DNA of 57,877 nucleotides, taken from NCBI RefSeq assembly GCF_001660705.2, contig NZ_LYBV02000019.1, positions 1 through 57,877 of the forward strand. Reading direction: 5' to 3'. Of the stretch, positions 27,307 through 36,918 are shown piece by piece. The position numbers were made by a program, and so were the translations under genes. The notes below the pieces were generated by a model. That model was given only the letters and a program-made list of their open reading frames with translations, did not search any database and had not been told where the DNA came from. Source of the stretch: Saccharicrinis aurantiacus (GTDB lineage: Bacteria; Bacteroidota; Bacteroidia; Bacteroidales; Marinilabiliaceae). Numbering within the stretch: position 1 is the stretch's first letter; the number at the start of each line of letters is the position of its first letter.

Positions 27307-27313
27307 AAGGAGG
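27307..27313 (+). promoter_or_regulatory. strong Shine-Dalgarno site
   Basis: AAGGAGG sits 8 nt before the ATG at 27322. Most genes in this window lack any such site, as is normal in Bacteroidetes, so its presence is unusual and fixes the start. Confidence 0.7.
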
Positions 27314-27321
27314 GCAGAGTT

Positions 27322-27519
27322 ATGATGAGCGAGAAAAAAAAGACAAATTCAACTTCGTATCAAGATCTTGATGAGAAAAGAAAAGACAAACCTACAAGAG
27401 TTACAAAAAACAAAGACTCTGAAATTTATAATGATTTAGCAGAGGATTTTGAAGATGTTTTAGGAGATGGTTTTCACGGAATGAATGATGATTACTATTT
27501 TGATGAAGACGATATGTAA
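27322..27519 (+). CDS. small acidic protein of unknown function
   Basis: A 65-residue soluble protein. Residues 1-34 are Lys/Asp-rich and basic (MMSEKKK...RKDKPTRVTKNK). Residues 35-65 are strongly acidic, ending NDDYYFDEDDM. It looks largely disordered, apart from a possible helix at 38-50 (IYNDLAEDFEDVLG). It is real by context: it has its own promoter, an unusually strong AAGGAGG Shine-Dalgarno 8 nt before the ATG, and its own perfect terminator. No family recognised. The design suggests an abundant small binding or chaperone-like peptide, but that is a guess. Confidence 0.75.
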   Translation: MMSEKKKTNSTSYQDLDEKRKDKPTRVTKNKDSEIYNDLAEDFEDVLGDGFHGMNDDYYFDEDDM

Positions 27520-27525
27520 AAACAA

Positions 27526-27553
27526 AAAAAGCTGCTTAATGCAGCTTTTTTTT
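27526..27553. terminator. terminator between the acidic protein and Rrf2 genes
   Basis: AAAAAGCTGC (27526-27535) and GCAGCTTTTT (27541-27550) form a 10-bp stem with a 5-nt loop and T/A runs on both sides. It can act in both directions for these convergent genes. Confidence 0.92.
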
Positions 27554-27566
27554 ATATCATTTGTTC

Positions 27567-27980
27567 TTAATTATATGCTTTATCTAAATAATTTATCAGA
27601 AATTTATCTTTCAAATAAGCTCTAAATCTGCAAGCCAAATCATTTGATATATTTCCCAAAATACAAGAGTCAAAAGCGCACTCTTCCTTATCTTGCATAC
27701 ATCCTTCAATCTCAATTTTTCCTTCAATAACTTCGTAAATATCCAAAAGCGAGATTTCTTCAGGATCCTTTTTAAGGATAAAACCACCACTAGGTCCTCT
27801 GTTGGAACTAACCAAATTCTCTTTTGCTAATCGCTGAAAGACTTTTGCTACATGATGCTTAGAGCTATCTATTTTTTCAGCAATTTGGTTAACATTTAAT
27901 TTAACGTCAGATTTAGCAATTAAAACCATACCATGAATTGCTATGGAAGAAGCTTCTGAAAGTGTGAATATTTTTGACAT
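27567..27980 (-). CDS. Rrf2-family transcriptional regulator with candidate Fe-S cysteines
   Basis: A 137-residue winged-helix repressor or activator. The N-terminal HTH (about 25-65) includes SKHHVAKVFQRLAKENLV as recognition helix region and the wing RGPSGGFILKK. Cys94, Cys101 and Cys106 follow the dimerisation helix, in the place where IscR, NsrR and RirA bind an Fe-S cluster, so iron, nitric-oxide or redox sensing is plausible. The spacing (x6, x4) is close to but not identical with IscR or NsrR. It is monocistronic and divergent from nothing immediate, so the target is unknown. The NO-type operon at 48 kb is a possible regulon member. Confidence 0.88.
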   Translation of the reverse strand: MSKIFTLSEASSIAIHGMVLIAKSDVKLNVNQIAEKIDSSKHHVAKVFQRLAKENLVSSNRGPSGGFILKKDPEEISLLDIYEVIEGKIEIEGCMQDKEECAFDSCILGNISNDLACRFRAYLKDKFLINYLDKAYN

Positions 27981-28081
27981 ATTTTATAATATGAGACTTT
28001 TAAAAAGTCTGGTAAAGAAATATATTGGGACTGCAAATAAACTGATTTTATTATTATGATAAAAAATTTTCGATATGTTAT

Positions 28082-28111
28082 AAAACAAAAAAGCCCCGCT
28101 AACGCGAGGCT
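28082..28111 (-). terminator. terminator after pfp
   Basis: On the minus strand AGCCTCGC, a GTTA loop and GCGGGGCT form an 8-bp stem with one G-U pair, followed by TTTTTTGTTTT. Confidence 0.85.
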
Positions 28112-28135
28112 CTATATAATAAAGTTTCTTGAAAC

Positions 28136-29782
28136 TTATTTACTCTCTTCCATAAGAGTTTTAGTAGGTTGATCACATACTTCTGAAGGACCAAAATACT
28201 GAATAGGACCTGGATAAACAAAAGATGTAGTCTTAGCCCACTCATCGCGCTTAGCAACTAATGCTTTATAAGGAGCACCATCTAAACGAACTAATGCTTT
28301 TTGAATTACTGGTTTCATTTCACCATGACGACGCTCCATGTTCATCATCATTGTAACAGGTACACCACCAGCGATCCACTGATCAGCAGGAGCTGTTAAG
28401 TTACGTACAGAAGCCATATAACCCGACTTACCTTCACCAATTAATAATGAAGCTGTTGTTCCTAATGAATAACAATAATCAGCATCAAAGTTAGAAGGAG
28501 CAGCACAACGTCCTTCATATCCGAAGAAGTGTCCTTGAGCAGCAAATTTACCTACATATTTACCTTCAGCTTTCATAGCTTTAAGTTTAGCTGCAACCAT
28601 ATCAATTAATAACTTCTCAGTTTCAATCATTGATACTTGTACATTACCATGCGGATCACGATCTAACATTAATTGGTTAGCAAATCCATCAGGTAAAGAA
28701 GTAAATACAGCAGCTGAATCAGCAGTTAACTTAGCAGCAACAAATGCTCTTTTCTCAACGTCAGTTTCAATTGCATTAACTTCAGCCTCGTTATGTGCTA
28801 ATAAGTCGTTTAATTCAGAAATAAGAACTTTCATAGCAGGAATAAATTCTACTAATCCTTCGGGAATTAAAACAGTACCAAAGTTTCCTTCTGTTTCAGC
28901 TCTAGCAGCAACAACATTAGCGATATCAGTAACAACTTCATCAAGAGTTAAACCTTTTTCTTCAACCTCTTCAGAAATAATAGTTACGTTTGGTTGTGTT
29001 TGTAAAGCACACTCTAAACCAATATGAGAAGCAGAACGACCCATTAATTTAATAAAGTGCCAGTATTTTTTAGCTGAGTTAGCATCACGTTGGATGTTAC
29101 CAATAAGCTCACTGTATACTTTACAAGCTGTATCAAAACCAAATGAAGTTTCAATCATTTCGTTTTTAAGATCACCATCAATTGTTTTAGGACAACCAAT
29201 AACCTGTACACCAGCATCTTTAGCTAAATAATACTCAGCTAATACACATGCATTTGTATTTGAATCATCACCACCAATAATAACAAGTGCATTGATTCCT
29301 AAAGCCTTACAATTCTCTAAACCTTTATCGAATTGTGCAGTTTCCTCTAATTTAGTTCTACCAGAACCGATGATATCAAATCCACCAGTATTTCTGTAAT
29401 GATCAACGATATCATCAGTTAACTCTAAATAATCGTTATCAACTAATCCACCAGGACCACCTAAAAATCCGTAAACTTTGTTAGCAGGGTTTAAAGATTT
29501 TAGACCATCATAGATACCAGAAATTACATTATGACCTCCTGGAGCTTGACCACCTGAAAGAATAACACCTACAGCAATAGCCTCACTTGTAGCAGAAGAA
29601 TCTCCTGGCTCAAAAGTTAAAATTGGCATACCATAAGTATTTGGGAAAAGTTTTTTAATATCTGCCTGATCAGCAACAGACTCAGTGTTTTTTCCTTGAA
29701 CACTTTTTACAGCTCCTTTTAATGCAGCAGGCACTTTTGGAGCATAGCTTTCGCGAGCAATTTGAAGTGGACTTTTAATCAT
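28136..29782 (-). CDS. pfp: diphosphate-fructose-6-phosphate 1-phosphotransferase (PPi-PFK)
   Basis: A 548-residue glycolytic enzyme using pyrophosphate instead of ATP to phosphorylate fructose 6-phosphate reversibly. The ATG at 29782 ([12 protein letters not shown]) is taken; a TTG three codons upstream is possible. [13 protein letters not shown] binds phosphate. GGDDSNT (near 170-176) carries the second Asp that marks PPi-dependent enzymes in place of the Gly of ATP-PFK. PKTIDGD (near 198-204) contains the catalytic Asp and the PPi-selective Lys. Length near 550 matches the long PFP class seen in plants, spirochaetes and Bacteroidetes. It is monocistronic, closed by a terminator. Confidence 0.95.
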   Translation of the reverse strand: MIKSPLQIARESYAPKVPAALKGAVKSVQGKNTESVADQADIKKLFPNTYGMPILTFEPGDSSATSEAIAVGVILSGGQAPGGHNVISGIYDGLKSLNPANKVYGFLGGPGGLVDNDYLELTDDIVDHYRNTGGFDIIGSGRTKLEETAQFDKGLENCKALGINALVIIGGDDSNTNACVLAEYYLAKDAGVQVIGCPKTIDGDLKNEMIETSFGFDTACKVYSELIGNIQRDANSAKKYWHFIKLMGRSASHIGLECALQTQPNVTIISEEVEEKGLTLDEVVTDIANVVAARAETEGNFGTVLIPEGLVEFIPAMKVLISELNDLLAHNEAEVNAIETDVEKRAFVAAKLTADSAAVFTSLPDGFANQLMLDRDPHGNVQVSMIETEKLLIDMVAAKLKAMKAEGKYVGKFAAQGHFFGYEGRCAAPSNFDADYCYSLGTTASLLIGEGKSGYMASVRNLTAPADQWIAGGVPVTMMMNMERRHGEMKPVIQKALVRLDGAPYKALVAKRDEWAKTTSFVYPGPIQYFGPSEVCDQPTKTLMEESK

Positions 29783-30073
29783 CTTATCCAAATATTTTAA
29801 ATATAGTTTTTAGAAATAATCTATTTCAACTTTATAAGTTTATCAGCTATATAAACAGTATTCTAATACATAAATACCCAACAAACTTTACCTTAGAATA
29901 TGGCCCTTTGACCTGTTTTCTAATTGCCTGCAAAAATGACACTATTTTTTCAATTTAAAAAAGAATCAATCCTAATATTTATGATTTAATAGTTATTTAA
30001 ACTCATTTTCTATAATAAGCTAGTAAGCTTTGAATCAAAAGAATTTAAGAAGTTTAATAAACTACAAAAAAAC

Positions 30074-31228
30074 CTAAAACAATGTGAGTAATTCAGAAAT
30101 TAGAAATCCTAAAAAGTTACCAATAGCATAACCAACTATTCCAACCGTAATACCAGGTAAAATTAAAGCCTTGTTTTTTAAGGCTCCTGCCACTACTGGA
30201 ACAAATGGTGGGCTGCAAATTAAAGCTGCTGAGGTTATGATTACAGTGTCAGCATCTATTTTAAAGATTTTAGCTAACAATACATGAAGTATCATTGAAC
30301 CAAAGACCACAAAGGTTACATAATAGAATATAGTAGGATTAATATTAGTGAAATTACGGTAATCAGCCTTTGAGGCTACTACGATACTAAATATTAAAAT
30401 AAGGTACATACCCAACTCGTAAGTTTTTGGTATATCTTTAATGGTATCTTTTGTAGATGCAACAAGTGCTAAAGCTGTAATTGATAAAATAAATACCGCC
30501 ATTTGATATTTTTCAGGCATAAGCATCATTAAACCTCCACCAATGGCAACTATCAAAAAAGTGATTCCAACAGCTTTCAGAAGCGGCAGTCTATTTTCTT
30601 TACTCAATAAACCCCAATAGGGATCTTTGGCCACTTCACTAATCCATTTATCATCAATATTATTATCTTGACTCACAAACTTTGGTAAAACCAACTCAAA
30701 CATTTTTTTACCAATCAACATTAGAAAAAACAAATGCAAAGTTGATAAAACCATATCGTAAGTATGAATAGCCAAGTAGGTACTAGCATCAACATCCAGA
30801 ACCATTTTTAAGGCAGCCAAATTAGGTGTTCCTCCTGTGTAAACGCCCACAAGCAATCCTGATATTTTTGAAAAATTACCATAGCCAACAGGCTTAAATA
30901 TAAAATACCCAAGCACTACAATTACGACTAACGCAATTAAAGCACTTAATAGTGACATAAAAGTGCTTTTAGCTAATTCAAAAGACTTTTTTAAATTGCT
31001 CGAATATAGTATTAATGGTATTGCCAATGGAATGGTTACAGACATCACTATTTCTTGCATCTGATTTATAGCATCGCCATTAAAATAGCCCGTATTACCA
31101 ATAATTATTCCTACCACATATGCCATTAAAACAGCTCCCAGCTTATTTATAAAAGCATATTTATGGCACAGGTATAGAATTACAAATGGTGATAATATGT
31201 AAAACAACAATAAAAAAGCAACTTGCAT
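30074..31228 (-). CDS. DUF819-family membrane protein
   Basis: A 384-residue integral membrane protein with about ten hydrophobic segments. The family pattern includes LYSSNLKKSFELAKSTF near 75-90, GVYTGGTPNLAALKMVLD near 130 and ICSPPFVPVVAGALKNK near 340. DUF819 (YjcL-type) proteins resemble 2-hydroxycarboxylate/sodium transporter folds, but their substrate is unknown. It lies 8 bp after the PBP4 gene on the same strand and so is in that operon. This hints at a cell-wall fragment or amino-acid substrate, though that is only context. Confidence 0.85.
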   Translation of the reverse strand: MQVAFLLLFYILSPFVILYLCHKYAFINKLGAVLMAYVVGIIIGNTGYFNGDAINQMQEIVMSVTIPLAIPLILYSSNLKKSFELAKSTFMSLLSALIALVVIVVLGYFIFKPVGYGNFSKISGLLVGVYTGGTPNLAALKMVLDVDASTYLAIHTYDMVLSTLHLFFLMLIGKKMFELVLPKFVSQDNNIDDKWISEVAKDPYWGLLSKENRLPLLKAVGITFLIVAIGGGLMMLMPEKYQMAVFILSITALALVASTKDTIKDIPKTYELGMYLILIFSIVVASKADYRNFTNINPTIFYYVTFVVFGSMILHVLLAKIFKIDADTVIITSAALICSPPFVPVVAGALKNKALILPGITVGIVGYAIGNFLGFLISELLTLF

Positions 31229-31236
31229 ACTGGGGA

Positions 31237-32625
31237 CTATTTTGAAAATTGAGCAGTTAAGTATTTATCGATATACTTGCGTGCACTTTTACTACTTGAA
31301 AGAAAATTATTGGCGATTATACAAAATGGAATATAATTATTGTCATTTTTGATATAATAGCCGGCATAAGCCACTACTGATTCCATAGAACCACTCTTGC
31401 CCAATATTTTACCCTTAATTTTAGAATCTCTAAATACATACTCTAAAGTACCTGATTGCCCTCCAATTGCTAAAGATTCCTTAAATACATCAAAATGAGA
31501 ACTATTATTTTGCATCCATTCTAATAATTGTACAATCCCTTCGGAGGTTAAGTGGTTTTTTGGCGACAAACCACTTCCATCTTTAATGTTAAAATTAGAG
31601 ACGTAATCTATTTTATCTTTCCAAAAAGATTCAATTGCTAGAACACCATTATCCCATGATTGAACTCCCGAATATCTTTCTGCTAGAGTTAAGAAGAGTT
31701 GGTCAGCAAATAGATTGTTGCTTTTATGATTGGTTACTTTAATAATTTCAGATAACGTTGGAGAATAGACTTCACACAACAATTGAAAAGCTCCATCCGT
31801 GGAAGTACTTTCCTCAGTATTGTTACTAAATTCTATTTGATTCTCTTTAAGAAATAATCGTAAATCTTGAACAAATACCATTGATGGATCTGGCATTGCT
31901 GACTTTATAGTGAAAGCTTCTAGGTTTGCCGGAATAGAACCTTCAATCCACCATTTCTGAAGCTGACTAATGCCATACACATAGGCACTATCCTTTTGAT
32001 GAGCTGCAGCAATAGCATTACTTTGTATGGTATAATAATCAATATCAGGAGCTATATCAACAACTTTAACTTTTGACCCTACTTCAGTACTTTGCAGTGT
32101 GATTCTTATGGTATTATCTCGGAAGTTTAGATTATTAGGAATCCCACCATAATAATTCCCCATATCCTCCCATAAACGGGCTGCCGGATAATCTACCGTT
32201 GCACTATTGAATTGAATTTGAATATCTCCTTTTATATGCTGTATTTGCTTTAGCTCAAGCGAATGTTTAATCTGAGAAAATAGAATATCAACAGAAGTTG
32301 AATCAAATAAGTCGGAGCCCAAAGTTGGATCATTACCTGATACTATAATAATATTACCGTGTAAAACTCCATTTATAATATCACCCGTGTATCCTACTCG
32401 TGTTCTATACCGAAAATTAGGACCTAACACTTCAAGAGCGGTACTTGTTGTTACCAATTTTAATAATGATGCAGGAACAGCTGGTACTTTTGAATGCTCA
32501 GAAAAAAATACTTTACTCTCAGTCCTTGATAACTTACACAAAAGAGCCTCGTCGGGATTAAAGGAATCTTGAGCAATTATTTGCGTGAATATTAAGGTAA
32601 AACAAAGCGTTATTATATATTTCAT
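31237..32625 (-). CDS. dacB: D-alanyl-D-alanine carboxypeptidase/endopeptidase (PBP4, S13)
   Basis: A 462-residue periplasmic penicillin-binding protein that trims or cleaves peptidoglycan cross-links. The signal peptide is residues 1-18 (ending IIAQ). Catalytic Ser53 and Lys56 are in PASLLKL. The SxN motif is in HKSNNLFADQ near 285, and the KTG-type box is GKSGSME near 405. The S13 insert domain occupies about 80-260. Its start codon overlaps the stop of the upstream DUF6340 gene by 4 bp (ATGA), so the two are translationally coupled. Confidence 0.92.
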   Translation of the reverse strand: MKYIITLCFTLIFTQIIAQDSFNPDEALLCKLSRTESKVFFSEHSKVPAVPASLLKLVTTSTALEVLGPNFRYRTRVGYTGDIINGVLHGNIIIVSGNDPTLGSDLFDSTSVDILFSQIKHSLELKQIQHIKGDIQIQFNSATVDYPAARLWEDMGNYYGGIPNNLNFRDNTIRITLQSTEVGSKVKVVDIAPDIDYYTIQSNAIAAAHQKDSAYVYGISQLQKWWIEGSIPANLEAFTIKSAMPDPSMVFVQDLRLFLKENQIEFSNNTEESTSTDGAFQLLCEVYSPTLSEIIKVTNHKSNNLFADQLFLTLAERYSGVQSWDNGVLAIESFWKDKIDYVSNFNIKDGSGLSPKNHLTSEGIVQLLEWMQNNSSHFDVFKESLAIGGQSGTLEYVFRDSKIKGKILGKSGSMESVVAYAGYYIKNDNNYIPFCIIANNFLSSSKSARKYIDKYLTAQFSK

Positions 32626-33665
32626 TCAAACCCTCCTACTTGTTCTTTTAACTTATTTATAGTTTCTAAACGTGCACGAAGAATTTTTGCATACTCTTGC
32701 GAACGTAAAAACTCTTCCTTATTTACATTTCCTTCTTTAGAAATATAAATGTCATTCGATATCTTCAACCAATATTTAGCCGATTCAAAATCACCCAATA
32801 TTTCAGATGCAACTGCTAGATTATATGAAGAACGTGCTTTATACTTACTATTAGCATTATCATAGATATACTTCCAGAGTTTAATAGCTTCGCCATATTG
32901 TTTTTTACGAACAAATTCGGCAGCCTGAAGAAACTGATAATTACCACTTTTATACAAACCCCTTTGTTCACTCTCCCATAGTGGCGTTGTATGATTAACT
33001 GCTTGCATACCTTGATATTCGGCTAAACTAACGTAAGCCTCTTTAAGATCAGGTAAATCGCGTACCGTTCTTTCTAGAGTACTTCCATAGGCTTGCCACG
33101 ATATCGTATCTTTTTGCACTTCTTTATATAAAGCTGTTCTATCAATATTATTGTATCCTCGCCACAAAATAGCTCCTTCAACATCCATAGTGGCATAAAA
33201 TCCACCATCGTATTGAGGTTCTGCTTTTACTGTTGTTGCATAACGATTAGCTTCAAATGAAATGATTCCTTCCGCACCATAAATATTGCAAATACTATCT
33301 ACTTGTAACCAATTTAAAGCTCGATAAGGATAGGAAGCATCTGTTTTTAAAGTTTGACTGTGATAATAAACAGTATCATAAAACTCGCGCAATAATAATT
33401 CCTGATTCAGAGATTGAAGGGCAATTTCTGCAAAATCATCTTGCCATACAGATTGCATTGTTCTTTTCTTACCATTTACCTGAACCGTATTTTTTGTGGT
33501 ATCCCGATAAGGAATAGAATTATTTACCAAAACTACTGATGTAATTTCTGGCGCTATGGTATACTTAGCTGGTGCAAGTACATCTATAGTAAAAGATTCG
33601 TACGTTGAACACGAGGCAAACACTAATAAAAAACCCAGTAGTATATAATTTATGAGTTGCTTCAT
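32622..33665 (-). CDS. DUF6340-type lipoprotein
   Basis: A 347-residue lipoprotein (signal with FASC, lipidation Cys19). It resembles the Bacteroidetes DUF6340 family, with LAPAKYTIAPEITSVVLVNNS after the anchor and GAEGIISFEANRY in the middle. The C-terminal part (245-335) is helical with TPR-like spacing (EFVRKKQYGEAIKLWKYIY, SYNLAVASEILGDFESAKYW). The function of the family is unknown. Coupling to dacB suggests a part in envelope or wall maintenance, by association only. Confidence 0.75.
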   Translation of the reverse strand: MKQLINYILLGFLLVFASCSTYESFTIDVLAPAKYTIAPEITSVVLVNNSIPYRDTTKNTVQVNGKKRTMQSVWQDDFAEIALQSLNQELLLREFYDTVYYHSQTLKTDASYPYRALNWLQVDSICNIYGAEGIISFEANRYATTVKAEPQYDGGFYATMDVEGAILWRGYNNIDRTALYKEVQKDTISWQAYGSTLERTVRDLPDLKEAYVSLAEYQGMQAVNHTTPLWESEQRGLYKSGNYQFLQAAEFVRKKQYGEAIKLWKYIYDNANSKYKARSSYNLAVASEILGDFESAKYWLKISNDIYISKEGNVNKEEFLRSQEYAKILRARLETINKLKEQVGGFE

Positions 33666-33687
33666 ATAATATTAATTACTTATGCCT

Positions 33688-33726
33688 AAAAATGAAAAAG
33701 GCTGCTCTATTAAAATAGAACAGCCA
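33688..33726 (-). terminator. terminator after fabG
   Basis: On the minus strand GGCTGTTCTATT and AATAGAGCAGCC form a 12-bp stem with one G-U pair and a 2-nt loop, followed by TTTTTCATTTTT. It separates fabG from the DUF6340-dacB-DUF819 operon. Confidence 0.88.
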
Positions 33727-33752
33727 AATATATAAAAAGATGTAATTATATA

Positions 33753-34499
33753 CTACATATTCATACCACCACAAACGTGAATTGTTTGTCCGGTTACATA
33801 TTGTGATAAATCAGAACCTAAATATACACATGTGTTGGCAACATCCTGAGGAGTACCTCCACGCTTTAATGGAATTTGAGCTTCCCATTGTGCTTTAACA
33901 TCATCAGCTAATACACCTGTCATTTCTGTAATGATAAATCCTGGAGCAATTGCGTTACTTCTAATTCCACGAGAACCTAATTCTTTAGCTATAGATTTTG
34001 TAAAACCAATCATACCAGCTTTAGAAGCTGCATAATTAGCCTGACCAGCGTTTCCGCTAACACCTACTACAGAACTCATATTTACGATAGATCCAGAACG
34101 TTGCTTAAGCATAGTTCTCTGAACAGCTTTAGTAAAGTTAAATACAGATTTTAAGTTTACCTTAATAACCATATCCCACTGCTCTTCAGTCATACGCATT
34201 AATAATGTATCTTTTGTGATACCAGCATTATTGATTAATACATCAACACGACCGAAATCAGCAACAATCTCATCAACTACACGTTGTGTATCTTCAAAAT
34301 CACTTGCATCAGAAGCATAGCCTTTGGCTTTAACCCCTAGAGCTGTTAATTCTTTTTCTGTTTCTTGCGCAGCCTCGTTAATTTGTAAATCAGTAAATGC
34401 TACATTACATCCGTGCTGTGCATAAGTCATTGCAATAGCTTTACCAATACCTCTAGCAGCACCAGTAATAATTGCAGTTTTTCCTTCTAATAATTTCAT
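33753..34499 (-). CDS. fabG: 3-oxoacyl-[ACP] reductase
   Basis: A 248-residue short-chain dehydrogenase of fatty-acid elongation, NADPH-dependent. The nucleotide motif is TGAARGIGKAIA, followed by NNAGITKDTLLMRM, the FabG-specific stretch. The catalytic tetrad is seen in NMSSVVGVSG (Ser) and YAASKAG (Tyr, Lys). The C-terminus GQTIHVCGGMNM is standard for FabG. Length is exactly typical. It is monocistronic here, with no other fab gene near. Confidence 0.95.
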   Translation of the reverse strand: MKLLEGKTAIITGAARGIGKAIAMTYAQHGCNVAFTDLQINEAAQETEKELTALGVKAKGYASDASDFEDTQRVVDEIVADFGRVDVLINNAGITKDTLLMRMTEEQWDMVIKVNLKSVFNFTKAVQRTMLKQRSGSIVNMSSVVGVSGNAGQANYAASKAGMIGFTKSIAKELGSRGIRSNAIAPGFIITEMTGVLADDVKAQWEAQIPLKRGGTPQDVANTCVYLGSDLSQYVTGQTIHVCGGMNM

Positions 34500-34900
34500 T
34501 TTATAAAATTTTTATTCTCAAAGGTAATTTATAACAAAATCTATATAATAAAACCTTGTTAAATTTAGCTTGGCAAATGTAGTAATAATTATCTAAGTCC
34601 TCGGTTTTTTTTAACAATGATCAGTCTGATTTAAAAGAATTATCCATTCAGCCTTAAAGTGAATAATAATTCCATTTTTGATCGCGTACTAGCAACTATA
34701 GCATCACTTGTGAAACATTTTCATCATATTTGAGTACACTAACACTTAAATATGGGGGTACTGGAAGAAAATACGTTATTTTATGTTAATCCAACATTAA
34801 TCATACTACGAAAGGTGTCTATGTTTTATATTTGCATTGTATTAGACTTAAAATAAACCTTCCAAAAATAGTACTCAAGCACTTTAACAACACATATTCT
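34500..34900. promoter_or_regulatory. divergent intergenic region with a -7 box for the chemoreceptor
   Basis: TATATTTG at 34827-34834 matches TAnnTTTG and would start transcription near 34842, about 60 nt before the chemoreceptor ATG. Nothing else is recognised in this 400-bp stretch; the fabG promoter on the other strand was not located. Confidence 0.4.
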
Positions 34901-36784
34901 ATGAAGAAGAGATCAAATTTAAAGCGTAAAGTAGTTAGTAATATTATTATACCTGTATTTATAGTATACGGCATCATCTTTACCTTTATCAATATTCAGT
35001 TTAATAAAAATGCCAAGGAAAAAGCATTTAATGAAACTTCCTTTTCTGCACAACTATATTCTTCTCGAATCTCACAACTTCTCAATGAGGACTTATCCTT
35101 AGCTAGAGCTTTATCTCAAAGTATTGAAGCCTTTAGAGATGAAGATTCAGATACTAAAATTGAACTTTCAAATAGCGTTATACGCTCTTTTATAGAACAT
35201 AACAGTCACTTAAAAGGAACTTGGTATAATTGGCAATTAAATACATTGTCAGATTCTTGGACAGCTGAATACGGACGAAGAAGAAGTACATTTTTTAATT
35301 ACGGCAATAGCATTACTTACCAATCAGACACCCTTGATAAAAATGGTGAGAGCGGCTTGTATGAAACTATCCATAAGTTAAATGATGAATACGTTACCAA
35401 CCCGTACTACGAGGATTATGAAGGAAAACTAGCGTCTCCAATTATGGAAACTAGCATTTGTGTTCCTATTAAAAGAAATGGCAAATTTATCGGCTTAGTG
35501 GGTTTTGATATGGAGCTTGATAGTTACCAACAGATACTAAATAAGATAGAGAGTATTGAAGGAGCCAATATCATATTATTCTCTAATAATGGTCATATAA
35601 TTGCCTCGAAAAGAGAAGAGTGGGTAGGTAAATTTTTAAAGGATACTGGAATTGATTTTCCTGAGACTAGCGAATTGTTTAATAATTTTGAAGAGAGTAC
35701 TCATTTTTTAAGTGAAATTGAGGATGAGAAAAAAGAAAACAATTTTTATTCATTCTCGAGCATCGAAATTGGTAATTCTCCTGAAAAATGGGGACTTGCT
35801 TATAGCATTCCTGTATCCACTGTATTAGCAGAAACCAGACAACAGTCGCTGATTATATTTGCCTCAGGGGTTATAGGACTTATCATTATAATAGTACTTC
35901 TTTTCGGAATGGTTAAAAATGTTATTAAGCCGATATCTGACACATCAGAATTTGCTTCTCAAATTGCGGAAGGTAATTTAAGTGCATCGATGGATACATC
36001 AAGAAATGATGAAATTGGTATGATGGTTTCTACCTTAGGCGAAATGACTAATAAAATTAACGAAGTAGTTTCTACCGTAATTAGCATTACAAAATCGATA
36101 ACCGGTGCCTCGTCTGAAATTGAATCTGAGACTCAAAAGTTAGCAGAGAGTGCTGCAGAACAAGCTGCTTCTATGGAAGAAATTTCGTCAACAATGGCTG
36201 AAATTATGAGTACCACACACCAAAATACCACCAACTCAATTGAAACCAATCGTATTTCTACGCTTGCTGCTGAAAACATTCAAGAGGGACTAAAAACAGT
36301 GCACCAAAGTAATGAGGCCATGTTAGAGATTACTCAGAAGGTTTTAGAAGTGAAAGAGATAGCTGCACAAACCAATATATTAGCACTAAATGCAGCAGTG
36401 GAAGCAGCCAGAGCCGGTGAAAGTGGAAGAGGATTTGCAGTAGTTGCTACCGAAGTAAGAAAACTAGCGGAGCGCACTAAAAACTTGACTGACGAAATTG
36501 AGAATGCTGCCTTAATGGGACAAGAAGTTTCAAACAGTGCTACTGAGAAATTAGATGCGATAACTCCTGAAATTATAAAAACAGCTGATTTGGTTAATGT
36601 TATTTCGCTTGACTCACAAAACCAAACATCGGCAGTTGATCAGGTAAACAGTACAATTTCGGAGCTAAATAGCATAACCCAACAAAATGCACAACAAGCC
36701 GAATTAATGAATCAGTTTATTGAAAAGTTATCTCAGCAGGCAAAAGCTTTGAATGAAACAATGAACTATTTCACAACAAAATAA
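34901..36784 (+). CDS. methyl-accepting chemotaxis protein with a Cache sensor domain
   Basis: A 627-residue membrane chemoreceptor. The ATG at 34901 ([12 protein letters not shown]) gives a proper first membrane helix; a TTG 69 bp upstream overlaps the promoter box. The order is TM1 (about 12-34), a periplasmic double-Cache domain (35-310, including [10 protein letters not shown] and [10 protein letters not shown]), TM2 (about 325-347), HAMP (350-405) and the MCP coiled-coil. The signalling tip [19 protein letters not shown] is present. No CheA/CheW/CheY cluster accompanies it, so it is an orphan receptor, and its ligand is unknown. A C-terminal CheR-docking pentapeptide is not seen. Confidence 0.92.
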   Translation: MKKRSNLKRKVVSNIIIPVFIVYGIIFTFINIQFNKNAKEKAFNETSFSAQLYSSRISQLLNEDLSLARALSQSIEAFRDEDSDTKIELSNSVIRSFIEHNSHLKGTWYNWQLNTLSDSWTAEYGRRRSTFFNYGNSITYQSDTLDKNGESGLYETIHKLNDEYVTNPYYEDYEGKLASPIMETSICVPIKRNGKFIGLVGFDMELDSYQQILNKIESIEGANIILFSNNGHIIASKREEWVGKFLKDTGIDFPETSELFNNFEESTHFLSEIEDEKKENNFYSFSSIEIGNSPEKWGLAYSIPVSTVLAETRQQSLIIFASGVIGLIIIIVLLFGMVKNVIKPISDTSEFASQIAEGNLSASMDTSRNDEIGMMVSTLGEMTNKINEVVSTVISITKSITGASSEIESETQKLAESAAEQAASMEEISSTMAEIMSTTHQNTTNSIETNRISTLAAENIQEGLKTVHQSNEAMLEITQKVLEVKEIAAQTNILALNAAVEAARAGESGRGFAVVATEVRKLAERTKNLTDEIENAALMGQEVSNSATEKLDAITPEIIKTADLVNVISLDSQNQTSAVDQVNSTISELNSITQQNAQQAELMNQFIEKLSQQAKALNETMNYFTTK

Positions 36785-36808
36785 AATACAGAGTAAAAAT
36801 ATACTAAG

Positions 36809-36840
36809 GCTCTATGATAATTTATCATAGAGCTTTTTTT
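36809..36840 (+). terminator. terminator after the chemoreceptor gene
   Basis: GCTCTATGATA (36809-36819) and TATCATAGAGC (36823-36833) form a perfect 11-bp stem with a 3-nt loop, followed by seven T. Confidence 0.93.
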
Positions 36841-36894
36841 ATTGCACTACCCGAATTAAATAAAATTAGAAGCTGCTGATAAGATCTAAAAAAT

Positions 36895-36902
36895 TAACTT
36901 TG
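36895..36902 (+). promoter_or_regulatory. -7 promoter box for the CCG-domain gene
   Basis: TAACTTTG matches TAnnTTTG, 17 bp before the ATG at 36919, giving a very short leader of about 10 nt. Confidence 0.4.
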
Positions 36903-36918
36903 GCAAAATTTTAAGATA

